Assembly (NCBI RefSeq): GCF_009727055.1
Contig: NC_052349.1
Coordinates: 91,832,143-91,896,142, forward strand
DNA from: Benincasa hispida
Taxonomy: Eukaryota > Streptophyta > Magnoliopsida > Cucurbitales > Cucurbitaceae
Reading direction: 5' to 3'
DNA: 64,000 bases
In this document: positions 22,813-34,778 of the stretch, in pieces
Layout: every line of letters begins with the position of its first letter
How positions within the stretch are numbered: position 1 is the stretch's first letter
Notes under the pieces: model-generated
What the model was told of the DNA's origin: nothing
Seen by the model: only the letters and a program-made list of their open reading frames with translations
The model's database searches: none
Made by a program: the position numbers and the translations under genes

Positions 22813-24678
22813 TGTACGAAAGTATCAGCAACAGCGGAAGCAACAAGGATCATTTAGGCACTTTAATTCATTAATTTTGGCAAAATATAAAGCATGCTCT
22901 TATAAAAAATAAGTGAATTTTATGACAAAACTTTGTAAAACCTCTTCAAAGCTCGATCTCCAGCTGCAATCTTCTCCGAATCTTGTTACAGACCACCTCA
23001 AGATCTTCCCCACTATTCTCTTGGTGTTCTAGTTTGAGTTGTGGGACTCAAAACAAACTTGAATCAACAGATTAAGGAGAATTGCTCACAGCAGCAATCT
23101 GGTTGAAGAACACTTTCTTCAACAAGAATTTTCTCTAAAATTCTCTCTTGATTGCATGCCCGAAATTCACTCCAAACTCTTCAATATATTGTAGATCATC
23201 ATGCAAGGAAGAGAGTTGCATGAGTTGCAGCTCATGCTTGGCGTAACACAAGGCAATAGTGATGGCATTTATGTGAGCAAGTAGAAGATGGATAATGGAA
23301 AAACATGTTTTTCCATTTGTGTATTATTTTTCCAATTTTCTAATTTTATCTCAAAATCAAAAGTTGATTTTTCCAAAATTCATTTTGATTTTAAAAACTA
23401 AAAAATAAAATAAATTTCATAAATAAATTTTTAAATAGAACTAATTAATTTAATATCAAATATTAAATTAATGTTAACACATATCCATCTTTATATATTT
23501 AAATCATATTTAAATATAAATTCTCCTATTCCATTTAATTCTCAAATTAAACACGTAATTATATATCATATAATTACTAATTCCCCTAATTCAAATTTGA
23601 ACGTTTCAAATTAATTTATCACGCTATTCTAGAGCTAGTCCATTGCAAGCTAGTAAGGGGACCTCGAGCGAACCTACAGATCATGGGCTCCAACGATCCG
23701 AGATTAATTGGCTAAACTCATTAGATCAGATTAATCCTCATTTGTTAACTAATGGGTCACTCTACTAAAGCCCATAGTTGCACTTATCTCACTGTAGATA
23801 TATTATATCCACATGATTTGACCATAATCAGCAAGTCGACCCTTCACAGGTTATTCATAATAATGGCTGGGTCAAATATCTGTTTTACCCCCGAGATTAC
23901 ATCTTATTCCTCAAATTCCTACTGATCCTCTAATGAACAACTGGTTTGTGATCCAATCACTAAATGGAACTCTCTCAACCTAGTGAAAGAATGGGGCCCC
24001 TTGTTCAAGACCTAGATTCAGTACTTGAGAGAACAATCTTTCTTTTATCCCTAAATCAGGTAGGCATGAACTCCGTCTTGCACCTTATGTCCCCAACTAT
24101 CTATTAGGTCTTACCCCTGAAATGGGAGTTTTATTGAGCCGGCGCTGTTGAGCCAACTCTCACCTATGCAAATCTAAGAATAATCTCGAATAAATAAGAG
24201 TTCATAGTTAGCTCAGGATTAAGATCGAGTTACCTACGTCATATAGGCGAAATAATTAGTCTTATACAGTAAACAGCGTTATAAAGTAAGAGTGACTTAT
24301 TTCTTGGTTCGATCTTATGCAAACTCATTACATAGGACGCCCCCACTCCTCATGTCATAACATGTACGAATTAGAATAACATCGTATGTAGCACTTTACA
24401 ACTCTTTGTAACAACTACAGAGTAGGCTACATCCAATAGCGTTACCAGAACAAGGTACCCAACCTTATTCATGTACTATAGATCATTTTGACTATTTACT
24501 CGAACCTAATCCACTCTCATGTCTCCACATGAAGTTCAAGTACTCATGTAATAGTCATGGGTCTTAGTTTATTGGATTTAGACTTTCACACAATTTATAA
24601 AATCAATAATAAGTTTATTGATTATAGAAAACGTTTATCATTTTATAAACTGCGAGTTTTATGATATAAAACCCAAAA
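22813..24678 (-). mobile_element. 3' LTR of the 8.9-kb element
   Basis: 1866 bp from TGTACGAAAG to ATAAAACCCAAAA, the last two bases being AA where CA is expected. It matches the solo LTRs at 44503-46283 and, in reverse, most of 29913-31721. It is the reference for spotting the inversion in its partner. Confidence 0.85.
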
Positions 24679-25260
24679 ATACTCCCAATTGGACTAAAAC
24701 TCTAATGGATCAATATATACAAATATATTCAATGTTGAGTTTACATGGAGAGAATAAAATGTACAAATACAATAAACTAGGGCATTACAATACCCATAAA
24801 TTCTCCCACTTGCCCTAGTGATACAAAACTTGTAGTCCTAGTACTACTAGGTGACCCTCGAACACTTTAGCCGAGACGGCCTTTGTTGCTAGGTCAGCTA
24901 AATTGTCTTGGAAGCCATCTGGGTGACGATTACGTCTTCTCTATGTACAATCTCCCTAATGAGATGGTACTTTTTCTCGATATGCTTTCTTCTTTTATGG
25001 CTTCGTGATTCCTTTGAATTTGCAACTGCTCCGCTGTTGTCACAATAGAAAGTGACAGACAGGTGCATATTAGGAACTATTTCCAGATCTGTCAGGAACT
25101 TTCTGAGCCATACTGCTTCTTTTGCTACTTTACTTGCAGCTACATACTCAGCTTCCATCGTGGAGTCAGAATACAACTCTGTTTGATGCTTTTCCACCAA
25201 CTGCTCCTCCGTTTAGAGTGAATATTGACCCTGAAGTTGATTTCCTCTAATCAATATCGA
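24679..25260 (-). pseudogene. Copia RNase H region of the 8.9-kb element
   Basis: The minus-strand frame 24898-25200 contains DSTMEAEYVAASKVAKEAVWL, YCDNSGAVAN and KHIEKKYHLIREIV, the standard Copia RNase H signatures. A degraded pol C-terminus and polypurine region (24679-24897) lead into the LTR. Confidence 0.85.
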
Positions 25261-26327
25261 TCTGAAAGTCAGAATCAATGTATCCAGTAAGGATCATATC
25301 CTTATCACCATACACGAGCATATAATCTCTCGTTCTTCAAAGATACTTGAAAATGTTTTTAACAGCAGTCCAATGATCATGTCCAGGATTGGACTAAAAT
25401 CTGCTGACTATTCCTACGACATAGCATATACCGGGACGAGTACACAACATTGCATACACTAAACTCCCTATTGTTGATGCATATAGAATTTGATTCATCT
25501 CCTCAACCTCTTGAGGTGTCTTAGGACTCTGTTCCTTAGACAGGTGAATTCCATGTCTGAAAGGTAAAAATCATTTCTTGGAATTTTGCATTTTATACCT
25601 AGACAATATCTTGTCTATATAAGATGCTTGAGATAATGCTAATGTTATATTCTTGCGATTCCGAACTATTTGGATTCCAAGAAAATATTGTGCTTCTCCC
25701 AAATCTTTCATTTGGAATTGTGAAGCCAACCATCTCTTAACGTCGGCTAGATATTCTACCTCATTCCCAATTAGTAGAATATCATCAACATACAACACTA
25801 GAAAAATGACAATTTTGTTAACGATTTTTTTGTATACACAGGGTTCGTCAACATTTTGTTTAAAGCCATAAGATTTGATCGGAATGTCAAATCTCATATT
25901 CTAGGATCTAGAATCTTATTTCAATCCATAAATGGATCAATTAAGTTTGCAAACCTTTTGCTCTTGACCCTACTGTATAAATCCTTCTAGTTGAGATATA
26001 TAGATACTCTCTTCAAGATAGCCATTCAGAAAAGTTGTCTTGACATTCATTTGCCATATTTCATAATCATAAAATGTGGCTATGGAAAAAAGTATTCTAA
26101 TTGACTTTATCATGATAACTGGAGAGAAGGTTTCTTCATAATCTACCCCCTCTCTTTGCGAAACCCTTTTTGCCACATGTCTAGCTCTGTAGGTAGATCC
26201 ATTTGCAACCGATGGGTTTTACCCCTTCAGGTTGATCTGCAAGATCCCAAACATAATTAAAATACATAGATTCCATTTCAAGGTCTATAGCTTTAATCCA
26301 TTGGTCTTTATCCACTTCATTCATTGC
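25261..26327 (-). pseudogene. Copia reverse transcriptase of the 8.9-kb element
   Basis: Two open pieces: 25970-26176 with GVDYEETFSPV and MNVKTTFLNGYLEESIY, and 25571-25897 with VLYVDDILLIGNE (catalytic YVDD intact), KDLGEAQYFLGIQI and ASYIDKILSRYKM. A frame break near 25900-25970 separates them. Confidence 0.88.
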
Positions 26328-27520
26328 TTAGTTAAAAGACAATGGATCCTTTAAACCATCATCTGGTATGATGACTTGAGTTTCAGTTAAACCCACATAC
26401 CAGTCAGGCTGTTGCACAACCCTCCCACTACGACGAGGCATTCTCAACTCTTGAGATGGATCTGAAGTCCCAGTTTCATCAACAACTCTTGTTGATAGAC
26501 CTGCTCTATCAACAACTCTTGTTGAAGGACCTGTTTTATCAACAACTCTTGTTGATACATTTGTCGTTATTCTGGCCATTTCTTCTATTACTAGCTTACT
26601 ACGAGGTTGATGATTCTTTACATAATCTTCCTCCAGGAAGGCTACATTTGTCGATACAAATACCATATCTTCCTGAGAATCATAAAAGAAACCACCTTTT
26701 GTTTCTTTTGGGTAGCCTACAAATAGGCATACTTTTGAACGATGTTCCAACTTTTTAAGATTTTGTACCAACACATGTGTTGGACAACCCCAAATCCTGA
26801 AGTGATGTAAATTTCCTTTACATCCTATCTAGAGCTTGTAAGGTATTTTAGAAACACTTTTCGAGGGAACTATGTTCAAAATATACACCGTTGTCTCAAC
26901 TGCATATTCCCAAAAAGAATTTGGTAACTAAGCGTAACTCATCATGGAACGAACCATGTCAACAAGGTTCTGTTTCTCCTTTCTGCCACACCATTTTGCT
27001 GAGGTATGCCAGGGGCTGTAAGTTAAGACCGAATTCCATGTTATATCCAATAGTTCTGGAATTCTAAGTTCATATACTCACCACCTCGATCCGATCGAAG
27101 CATTTTAAATTTTTTACCTAATTGATTTTCAACCTCAGCCTTATACTCTTTGTACTTTTAAAAAGTTTCAGACTTTTTGTGCATTAGGTAAATATACCCA
27201 TACCTGTTTTAATCATCTATAAAACTGATGAAATATTCATACCCTCCTCTTCCTCTAACATTTAGAGGCCCACAAGAATCTGAGTGAATCAGCTCTAGGG
27301 GTTCTTTGGCTTTAAGACCTTTTCCAGAAAAATATCTTTTTGTCATTTTACCCTCGAGACCGAACTCACATGGTGGTAATGAACTGGCTTCCAATTTATT
27401 TAGATGACTACTCTTAACCAATCTCTAAATCCTGTTGGGGTTTATGTGGTCCAGTCAAGTGCCAAAGATAGGCATTTGGAGAAATCTTCTTTTCGTATGA
27501 GTCCTAATAGTTTTAAACAT
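26328..27520 (-). pseudogene. Copia integrase and linker of the 8.9-kb element
   Basis: 26328-26774 is a 148-codon frame with SKVCLFVGYPKETKGGFFY, then VFVSTNVAFLEED and three STRVVD-type repeats before RRSGRVVQQPDWY. 27209-27421 carries CEFGLEGKMTKRYF and LELIHSDSCGPLNVRGRGGYEYF, the start of the catalytic core. The segment between them (26780-27205) is frame-shifted. Confidence 0.85.
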
Positions 27521-27960
27521 CTCTATATTCAATACGGCTTTGACCTCAGTTGGTTTAACACATACAAGTTATTTTCTACTTTTACAGAGAAAATCTGTTT
27601 ACTTCCTATATTGATGAATACTTCATCATTTTCGAAATAAACTTTATAATTTTGTTCTAGCAAACAAGAGATAGATATTAGATTCCTTTTCATAGAAGGA
27701 ATATAATATATATTTTTCAAATAAATGTACTTATCTCCTATAAATAACTTCATATCTCCCACTGCTTTGGCTGAAACAACCTCCCCGGTCCCTACCTTAA
27801 AGATTGTTTCACCTTCTATCAACTGTCTCCAGGAACTTGTTTTTTGTGGGATAGAACAAACATGATTAGCGGCACCTGAATCAATTATCCAGATTTTATC
27901 GTTTTTCACTAAACATGCTTCGATAACAAGTAAATCATATTTATCTTGTTGTTCGAATTA
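27521..27960 (-). pseudogene. Copia protease/pre-integrase with intact DSG site
   Basis: The 126-codon frame (27529-27909) begins near KIWIIDSGAANHVC, keeping the aspartic-protease DSG, and continues through RQLIEGETIFKVGTGEV and MKRNLISISCLLEQNY. Compare 17433-17915, where the same site is lost. Upstream gag sequence ends abruptly at about 27960. Confidence 0.85.
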
Positions 27961-28630
27961 TGCATTCTCATCTGCATAAATTCAAAATTTTAGATGAGCT
28001 GGGAGATAGAAGACAATCCTATGTTAAAGCTCTTTTGGTGTAATCAACAGCTAGTAATTTGTTTGTTGATTTTATTTTATTGTTAATAATATCAGAAGTG
28101 AGTATTCTAGAAGAATTCGACATGCTGATAAAATTCAAACAATTTCTAATTAGAAAATTTTAACTAAATCCAAAATCAAGTTTTAACAAAAAGTAATAAT
28201 GTACCCATAACCATTATTTATTTGTAACGATATTTTAGTGAGTCAGAATATGTGCTACCGAAGGCCAGTTAGATACTTCTTCACTAAAGCAAACAATTTT
28301 GACTAAATACTATCTCTGGAATAACTATTATTCCTATTGTCTTTGGAATAACTCTTATTCCTATAGTCGTTTAGTTATCGTTTTCGGTCAAGATCTTTAT
28401 TAACAATTTAGTAATTCTTGTAAGTGTGACCCGCCATTTTCATACCTTATAGGACGGTATGAATTTGCTTCCGAAATAGAAGACAATATCCAAAACGAAA
28501 CTATAAGACCCTATTCATTTTACTGAAGCCTGGGTTGTTCCGAATCGTATGTTACAACCCTCCGAGGGAATAGTCGTCAATAAACAACTAGCAAAATGCC
28601 GCTTAAAGCTAACCAGCAGGCGCAACATAG

Positions 28631-29010
28631 GAATCTCACGGTTCAGACTAATGGAGAAGACCGTAGGATATATTGACACATATTCTTCACCCACTTACTA
28701 TGAACTACTTCCTCTGTTTACCTTGATATTGACTCATACAAAACACTTTTCAGTATGGAGGTCACTCCTAGGTTGACATGAAGCGCCATATGAATTTCAC
28801 GGTGCAAACTATGTGGAGACTTGGCAGTTGAAATCTATATATCGAATAATTGACTTATGTTTGAACAAGTTCCTCTTATTTACCGAAATCTAGATTAAAG
28901 CTAAAAAATACTTTCCATATGGAGGTCACTCCAAGGTGACATGAAGTACCGTTTAAATCTGGATTGTGAACTCTTGGAGACATGAGAGCTAAAAATAACG
29001 TATCGTATAT
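28631..29010. repeat. Tandem repeat, about 162-bp period, in Copia leader
   Basis: The marker phrase AATCTCACGGT/AATTTCACGGT/AATCTGGATTGT starts at about 28632, 28793 and 28955. Each is preceded in copies 2 and 3 by ATGGAGGTCACTCC…GACATGAAG and followed by GGAGA(C/A). The first element has two copies about 160 bp apart (12210, 12370). Confidence 0.7.
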
Positions 29011-29719
29011 GTTATTAATCTCCCACTAAAATTTTCTGATAACTCTATCATATAGAAGTTATTAAATGCCACTGAAGTGTTCTATTGGGTAGATTTATAC
29101 TTAGGTTCTTTTCGGCTAATAAAACAACCCTAAGTCTATGTAGTTTATCCAAGTATAACTCTTATAATTGGATTTTAACCTACGATGTTTAGATGGTAAA
29201 CTATTTTATTACCTCACATCACTCACATATGCTCATAAAACTGGTTACCAACGCTCAATAATTCAGTCATAATCCCCAGGTAGGAGGTGTTTCGTAAACT
29301 GTCAACTTAAGTATCCTCAGCCTTAGACAGGATTATATATCGGTTGAGTTTGTAACCTAAGTTTTATAAGTTTTAACTATTAAAACAGGTGGTCAACCTA
29401 CGTGAGAATGCAGCTATTGTTTATGGATTTTAAATGTCTAACCCAATTTTATAACAACTTATAAAACTTTAGACATTTTAAACATTCATAACATACATAC
29501 ATGCATTCAATATTTAATATAACACTTATATTAAATACAAGAAACCCTAACATACATACTATATATTATAACAAATTATAACATACTTTCAATGCATGTA
29601 ACATGTTTCCTATAGTGGGATTTTAAATCTAAATGGCTTACTGTATGCACATACAAGATTTATTTAATTATAACATACATTAAATGCATAAATAATTAAA
29701 CACAAACTGATATGATTTT

Positions 29720-29912
29720 AGTTTTGGAATAAACAAGCAAACAGATGTCTAACTATTACAAACAGCTTCAAAACCGTCTTTAAACCGTTAGAACCGCTCC
29801 AAACCGAACCCAAGCATCTTGAACCGGACTGGATGAGTCTGAACCGCACCAGCCAAAAACCCTTTGAGGCTGAACCGGATTGGACCTTGAGAAAACCGGT
29901 CGAATCGACTAC
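29720..29912. repeat. AACCG-rich degenerate repeat
   Basis: Variants such as AAACCGT, GAACCGC, GAACCGGA, AAACCGG recur at roughly 15-40 bp intervals. The stretch is GC-richer than its neighbours and sits between the leader and the inverted LTR piece. It is absent from the equivalent place in the first element. Confidence 0.55.
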
Positions 29913-31635
29913 GAACTTCATATGGAGACATGAGAGTGGATCAGGTTCGAGTAAATAGTCAAAATGATCAATAGTACATGAATAAGATTGGGTACCTTGT
30001 TTTGGTAACACTATTGGATGTGGCCTACTCTGTAGTTATTACAAAGAGTTGTAAAGTGTTACATACGATGTGATCCTAATTCATACATGTTATGACATGA
30101 GGAGTGGGGGCATCCTATACAATGAGTTTGCATAAGATCGGACTAAGAAATAAGTAACTCTTACTTTATAACGCTATTTACTGTAAAAGACTGACTATTT
30201 CACCTAGATGACCTAGGTAACTCGATCTTAATCCTGAGCTAACTATGAACTTCTATTTATTCGGGATTATCCTTAAATTTGCATAGGTAAGGGTTGGCTC
30301 AACAGCGCCGGCTCAATAACACTCCCATTTCAGGGGTAAGACCTAATAGATAGCTGGGGACATGGGATGCAAGGCGAAGTTCACGCCTACCCGATTTAGG
30401 AATAGGAGAAAGGTTGTTCCCTCAAGTACTGAATCCAACTCTTGAACAAGGGGCCTCACCCTCTCACTGGGTTGAAAGAGTTTTGTTTAGTGATTGGATC
30501 ACAAACCAGTTGGTCATTAGAGGATCAGTAGGAACTTGAGGAATAAGATGTAATCTCAGGGGTAAAACAGATATTTGACACAACCGTTATTACGAACAAC
30601 CTGTGAAGGGGCAACTTGCTGATTATGGTTAAATCATGTGGACATAATATATCTACAGTGAGGGGAATGCAACTATGGGCTTTAGTGGAGTGACCCATTA
30701 CTAACGAATGGGGATTAATTTGGTCTAATGAGTTTAGCCAATTAATCTTGGATCGTTGGAGCACATGATCTGTAGGTCCGCCTGCAAGGTCCCACTAGCT
30801 CATAATGGACTAGCTCTAGAATAGCGTGATAAGTCAATTTGAAAAGTTCAAATTAGAATTAAGGGAATTAGTAATTATATGAGATATAATTACGTGTTTA
30901 ATTTGAGAATTAAATGAAATAGGAGAATTTATATTTAAATATGATTTAAATATATAAAGATGGAAGTGTGTAAATACTAATTTAATATTTGATATTAAAT
31001 TAATTAGTTTTATCTAAAAATTAATTTATGAAATCAATTTTATTTTTCAATTTTTAAAATCAAAATAGATTTTGGAAAAATCAAGTTTTGATTTTGAGAT
31101 AAAATTGAAAAATTGGAAAAATAATACACAAATGGAAAAACATGTTTTTCCATTATCCATCTTCTACTTGCTCACACAAATGTCATCACTATTGCCTTGT
31201 GTTACTCCAAGCATGAGCTGCAACTCATGCAACTCTCTTCCCTGCATGATGATCTGCAATATATTAAAGAGTTGGGAGTGAATTTCGGACATGCAATCAA
31301 GAGAGAATTTTAGAGAAAATTCGTGTTGAAGAAAGTGTTCTTCAACCAAATTGTTGTTGTGAGAAATTCTCCTTAATCCCTTGATTCAAGCTTGTTTTGA
31401 GTCCCACAACTCAATCTAAAACACCAAGAGAATAGTGGGGAAGATCTTGAGGTGGTCTGCAACAAGATTAGGAGAAGATTGCAACTGGAGATCGAGCTTT
31501 GAAGAGGTTCTACAAAGGTATGTCATGAAACTCACTTGTTTTCTACAAGAGCGTGCTTTACATTTTGCCAAAATTAATGAATTAAAGTGCTTAAACGATC
31601 CTTGTTGCTTCTACTGTTACTAATACTTTCCTACA
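29913..31635 (+). mobile_element. Inverted LTR segment inside the 8.9-kb element
   Basis: This reads as a plus-strand family A LTR from GAACTTCATATGGAGACATG to its exact terminal ACTTTCCTACA, whereas the element is on the minus strand. It is followed at 31636 by the first 86 bases of an LTR in the expected minus orientation. About 55 bases of LTR between the two pieces are missing. With the left LTR it forms a pair of inverted repeats of about 1.7 kb. Confidence 0.85.
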
Positions 31636-31721
31636 ATTTATAATATCAATAATAAGTTTATTAATTATGGAAAATGTTTATCATTTTACAAACTGCGAGT
31701 TTTATGACATAAAACCCAACA
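31636..31721 (-). mobile_element. Outer end of the 5' LTR, normal orientation
   Basis: Nearly identical to 24592-24678 (TTATAAAATCAATAATAAG…GTTTTATGAT). It ends ACCCAACA next to the GAATG target copy, showing that the element's outer border is undisturbed. Confidence 0.85.
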
Positions 31722-31726
31722 GAATG

Positions 31727-32990
31727 GACACCCATTAAAGAGCCAAAAAATTCTTCAATCTAACGAATTATTATGTGATGTTTGCTCTCAAGAAAAAATA
31801 ATAATTATATCATCACTGGTTAAAGTGGGAACTGAATTACCTGCATTTTTAGAACGAATTCATAGTGATATATATGAGTCTATTAACCCACCAAATGAAC
31901 CATTTAAAATATTTTAATGTATTAATAAATGTTTCCAATAGATGGTCATATGTGTGCTTATTATCAAGTCGAAACTCTGCATTTGCAAGATTACTTGCTC
32001 AAATAATTAAATTGAGGGCATAATTTTCTTATTAAAATATTAAAACCATTCGTCTTGATAATGTTGGTGAATTTACATCCTAAGCTTTTGATCATTATTG
32101 TATGTCAATTGAGATAAGTGTTAAACGCCTTGTAGATCATGTTCGTACACAAAATGTTTTCGCATAATCATTTATAAAACGTTTGCAATTAATTGTTAAG
32201 TCATTGCTTATGAGAGCTAAGCTTCCTACATCTTTATGGGGTCTTGCTATTTTGCATGTTGCATCACTTGTACATATTAGGCCAGTAGCTTATAGTAATC
32301 ACCATCAAAATTAGCTTATGGCCATGAGCCAAATATTTCCCATATGATAATTTTTTTTTATGCGCAGTATTTGTTCCAATTACCCTACCACAATGGATGT
32401 GCAGTATACGAAACAAATTTTTCAACATTAGGGGGAGGAATTAAGAAGTTGGAAAAATAAATTACATGGAATGCATCATTGTTGTCTCATTTAGATCCCC
32501 ATACAAATCCATGTGAACTTAAAATTTAGAAAATAATTCATTTGTAAAATATAGCACATCAATTACCATATGCATTTATAGATGCTAAGAAAGTAACTAA
32601 ATCACATATATCAACTGCAGATGTTCCATCGAAAATTGATATCCTAACACAACAAGATGTTGCTTATGAGTCTGGGACACACCAGAATCATGGTAGACCA
32701 ATAGGTTCTAAGGATAAAAAAATTCTCAAAAAGAAAATTAATCAATAATAAAAAAAATTAAAAAAACTTGATTGAGGATGTAAATATCTCTAGAAAACTC
32801 CTGCAATTACTGATAATAAGATTAGTAAAGAAGGTGAATACCTAAAGATAATAATGAGATTTCAATCAAATATGTCATGACAGGAAAAAGATGAAATCGA
32901 ACTAATGTAATTATTGACAACATTTTTTTCATATAATGTTGCTTTTGATATTATATCTGAAAATGAGGATCCTGAACCTAAACTTATTTA
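31727..32990 (+). pseudogene. Copia family B integrase and linker (continuation)
   Basis: It resumes at GHPLKSQKILQSNELLCDVCSQEK with the last Cys pair of the zinc-binding domain, then IHSDIYE-type sequence near 31860 and NVGEFTS near 32065. Stops and frameshifts are dense; the linker (32450-33000) is recognisable only by position and lysine/asparagine-rich composition. Confidence 0.75.
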
Positions 32991-33019
32991 AGAATGTCGA
33001 CATAAAAAAATTGGCTTAA

Positions 33020-33514
33020 GTGAAAAGAAGCGATAGAGGCAGAATTAAACTCACTTTCAAAATGTCAGGTTTTTGGATCAGTAGGTCAAATACCAGAAGG
33101 TGTCAAACATGTGCGATACAAATGGGTATTTGTGAAAAAAGAAATGAAAATAATAAGGTCGTAAGATATCAAGCAAGACTAGTTGCACAAGGTTTTTCAC
33201 AAAGACCTGATATTGATTATGGAGACATATTTTCCAATGATGGATGCAATACACTAAGATTTTTAGTTGGTCTAACTGTATATGAAAGTTTGGATATGCA
33301 TATTATGGATGTTGTCACGACATATTTATATGGATCTCTTGATAATAACATTTATATTAAAATCCCAAAAGGATTTACGATATCTGGAACATATAAATCA
33401 AGTCCTTGGAAATTGTATTTAATGAAGTTAAAGAGATCACTATATGGATTAAAACAATTAGGACGGATGTGGTACAATCGTCTGAGTGGATATTTGTTGA
33501 AAGAAATATATTAA
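33020..33514 (+). pseudogene. Copia family B reverse transcriptase, N-terminal part
   Basis: A 164-codon frame. From about residue 45: VVRYQARLVAQGFSQRPDIDY, LRFLVGL, LDMHIMDVVTTYLYGSLDNNIYIKIPKGF and KRSLYGLKQLGRMWYNRLSGYL. These are the usual RT motifs in order. It ends at a stop codon shortly before the catalytic motif. Confidence 0.88.
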
Positions 33515-34270
33515 AATAATCTAATATCTTCATATGTTTTTATAAAGAAATCACCGTCCAGATTTACTATTATAATTGTATATGTTGATTATTTAAATAT
33601 AATTGGAATTCATGGAGAGCTTTCAAAGACAATAGAATATCTTTAAAATAATTTTAAAACAAAATTTTGTCTTGGTGAGCATTTAGCAGATGGGATATTT
33701 GTTCATTAGTCAACTTATACAGAAAAATTTTGAAAAGGTTCTGTATGGACAAAGTACATCCATTGAACATTCAAATGGAAGTTTATTCACTAGATGTGAA
33801 AAAAGATATATTTCGACCTCGAGATGATAATGAAGAATTTCTTGGTCCTAAAGTACCATATCTTAGTGCATTTTATGCATTTATGTATCTTGCTAATAAT
33901 ACAAGACCAGATATTGCATTTTCAATAAATTTATTAGCTAGATACAGTTCTTCCCCAACGAAAAGACATTGGAATGGAGTTAAGCATATACTCCGTTATC
34001 GCCGAGGAACAATGGATATAAGTTTGTTTTGTTCAAATAAATCAAATTTTGATCTAGTTTATTATGCGGATTATGGATATTTATCTGATCCACACAAAGT
34101 TAGGTTTCAAACAGGTTATCTATTCACATGTACAGGAACTTCTATATCATGAACAGACCATAACGACCATTTCCATAAATCATGCTAAAATTCATGCAAT
34201 TCAGGAGGAGGTTAGTAGCATGTGTATGGTTAAGATCAATAACTCAATATATTTGTGGAACATATGGCTT
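33515..34270 (+). pseudogene. Copia family B RT C-terminus and RNase H start
   Basis: The catalytic motif near 33580 reads YVDYLNI, so the second Asp of YVDD is lost (GAT to TAT). The 140-codon frame 33730-34152 holds YLANNTRPDIAFSINLLARYSS, NGVKHILRYRRGTMDISLF and YYADYGYLSDPHK, the RT thumb and the first RNase H strand. The remainder decays by 34270. Confidence 0.85.
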
Positions 34271-34577
34271 GTCTTTTAGTAAAAATCTTTCAACGATTTT
34301 ATACAAATACAGTATAGCATGTATATCCCAAGTCAAAAGATGATATATTAAAGGAGATAGAACAAAACATATTTCGTCCAAGCTTTTCTATGATCATGAT
34401 CTTGAAGAAAATGACGACATCACTATACAACAAATTTGTTCGAATGATAACCTGTACGCAACATTGAAGCAATGTTTTTATGAGAGGAGCAAATATATTG
34501 CATTCTTCTAGTTGGAGAAATTTCATATTTTCATAATTTACTTTTACTTTCCTATTTTTATTTTTGTTATTTATTTA
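34271..34577 (+). mobile_element. 3' remnant of family B element ending in an LTR scrap
   Basis: 34511-34577 (GTTGGAGAAATTTCATATTTTC to TTATTTATTTA) matches the middle of the family B LTR at 20602-22150 without the insertion. The LTR start and the polypurine tract are gone, so the 3' end has suffered a deletion and has no visible target duplication. Confidence 0.7.
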
Positions 34578-34718
34578 TGGTTTTTTTCAAAGGTATGTAA
34601 TAAATCAAAATATTTATAAATATAGCAAAATTTCAATATCTATCTTAGACCACGATAGACTATTGTCTGTAAATATTCCTTAATATTCGGGTGGTCCTAC
34701 TTCGTCGTTTTCCTCCTC

Positions 34719-34778
<60 letters not shown>

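Larger units (their letters stand above)
27961..29912 (-). mobile_element. 5' leader of the 8.9-kb element with tandem repeat
   Basis: After a short gag-less junction, 28085-29500 aligns by eye with 11716-12864 of the first element. The leader holds three copies of a unit of about 162 bp and ends in an unusual AACCG-rich stretch (29720-29912). No coding potential is supported; the 97-codon frame over 29718-30011 spans the AACCG run and an LTR. Confidence 0.65.
22813..31721 (-). mobile_element. Complete 8.9-kb family A Copia element inserted in family B element
   Basis: It starts TGTACGAAAG and ends AAAACCCAACA. GAATC precedes (22808-22812) and GAATG follows (31722-31726); removing the element restores the host integrase phrase (NNSNGHPLKSQKIL). 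Order on the minus strand, from the right: rearranged 5' LTR, leader, protease, integrase, RT, RNase H, 3' LTR. Gag is missing and the frames are broken, so it is non-autonomous. The right LTR is largely inverted (29913-31635). Confidence 0.9.

Noticed and set aside
29718..30011. 97-codon minus-strand frame with repeated S-G segments
   Set aside because: Spans the AACCG-rich repeat and the inverted LTR boundary, so it arises by chance from repeat sequence.
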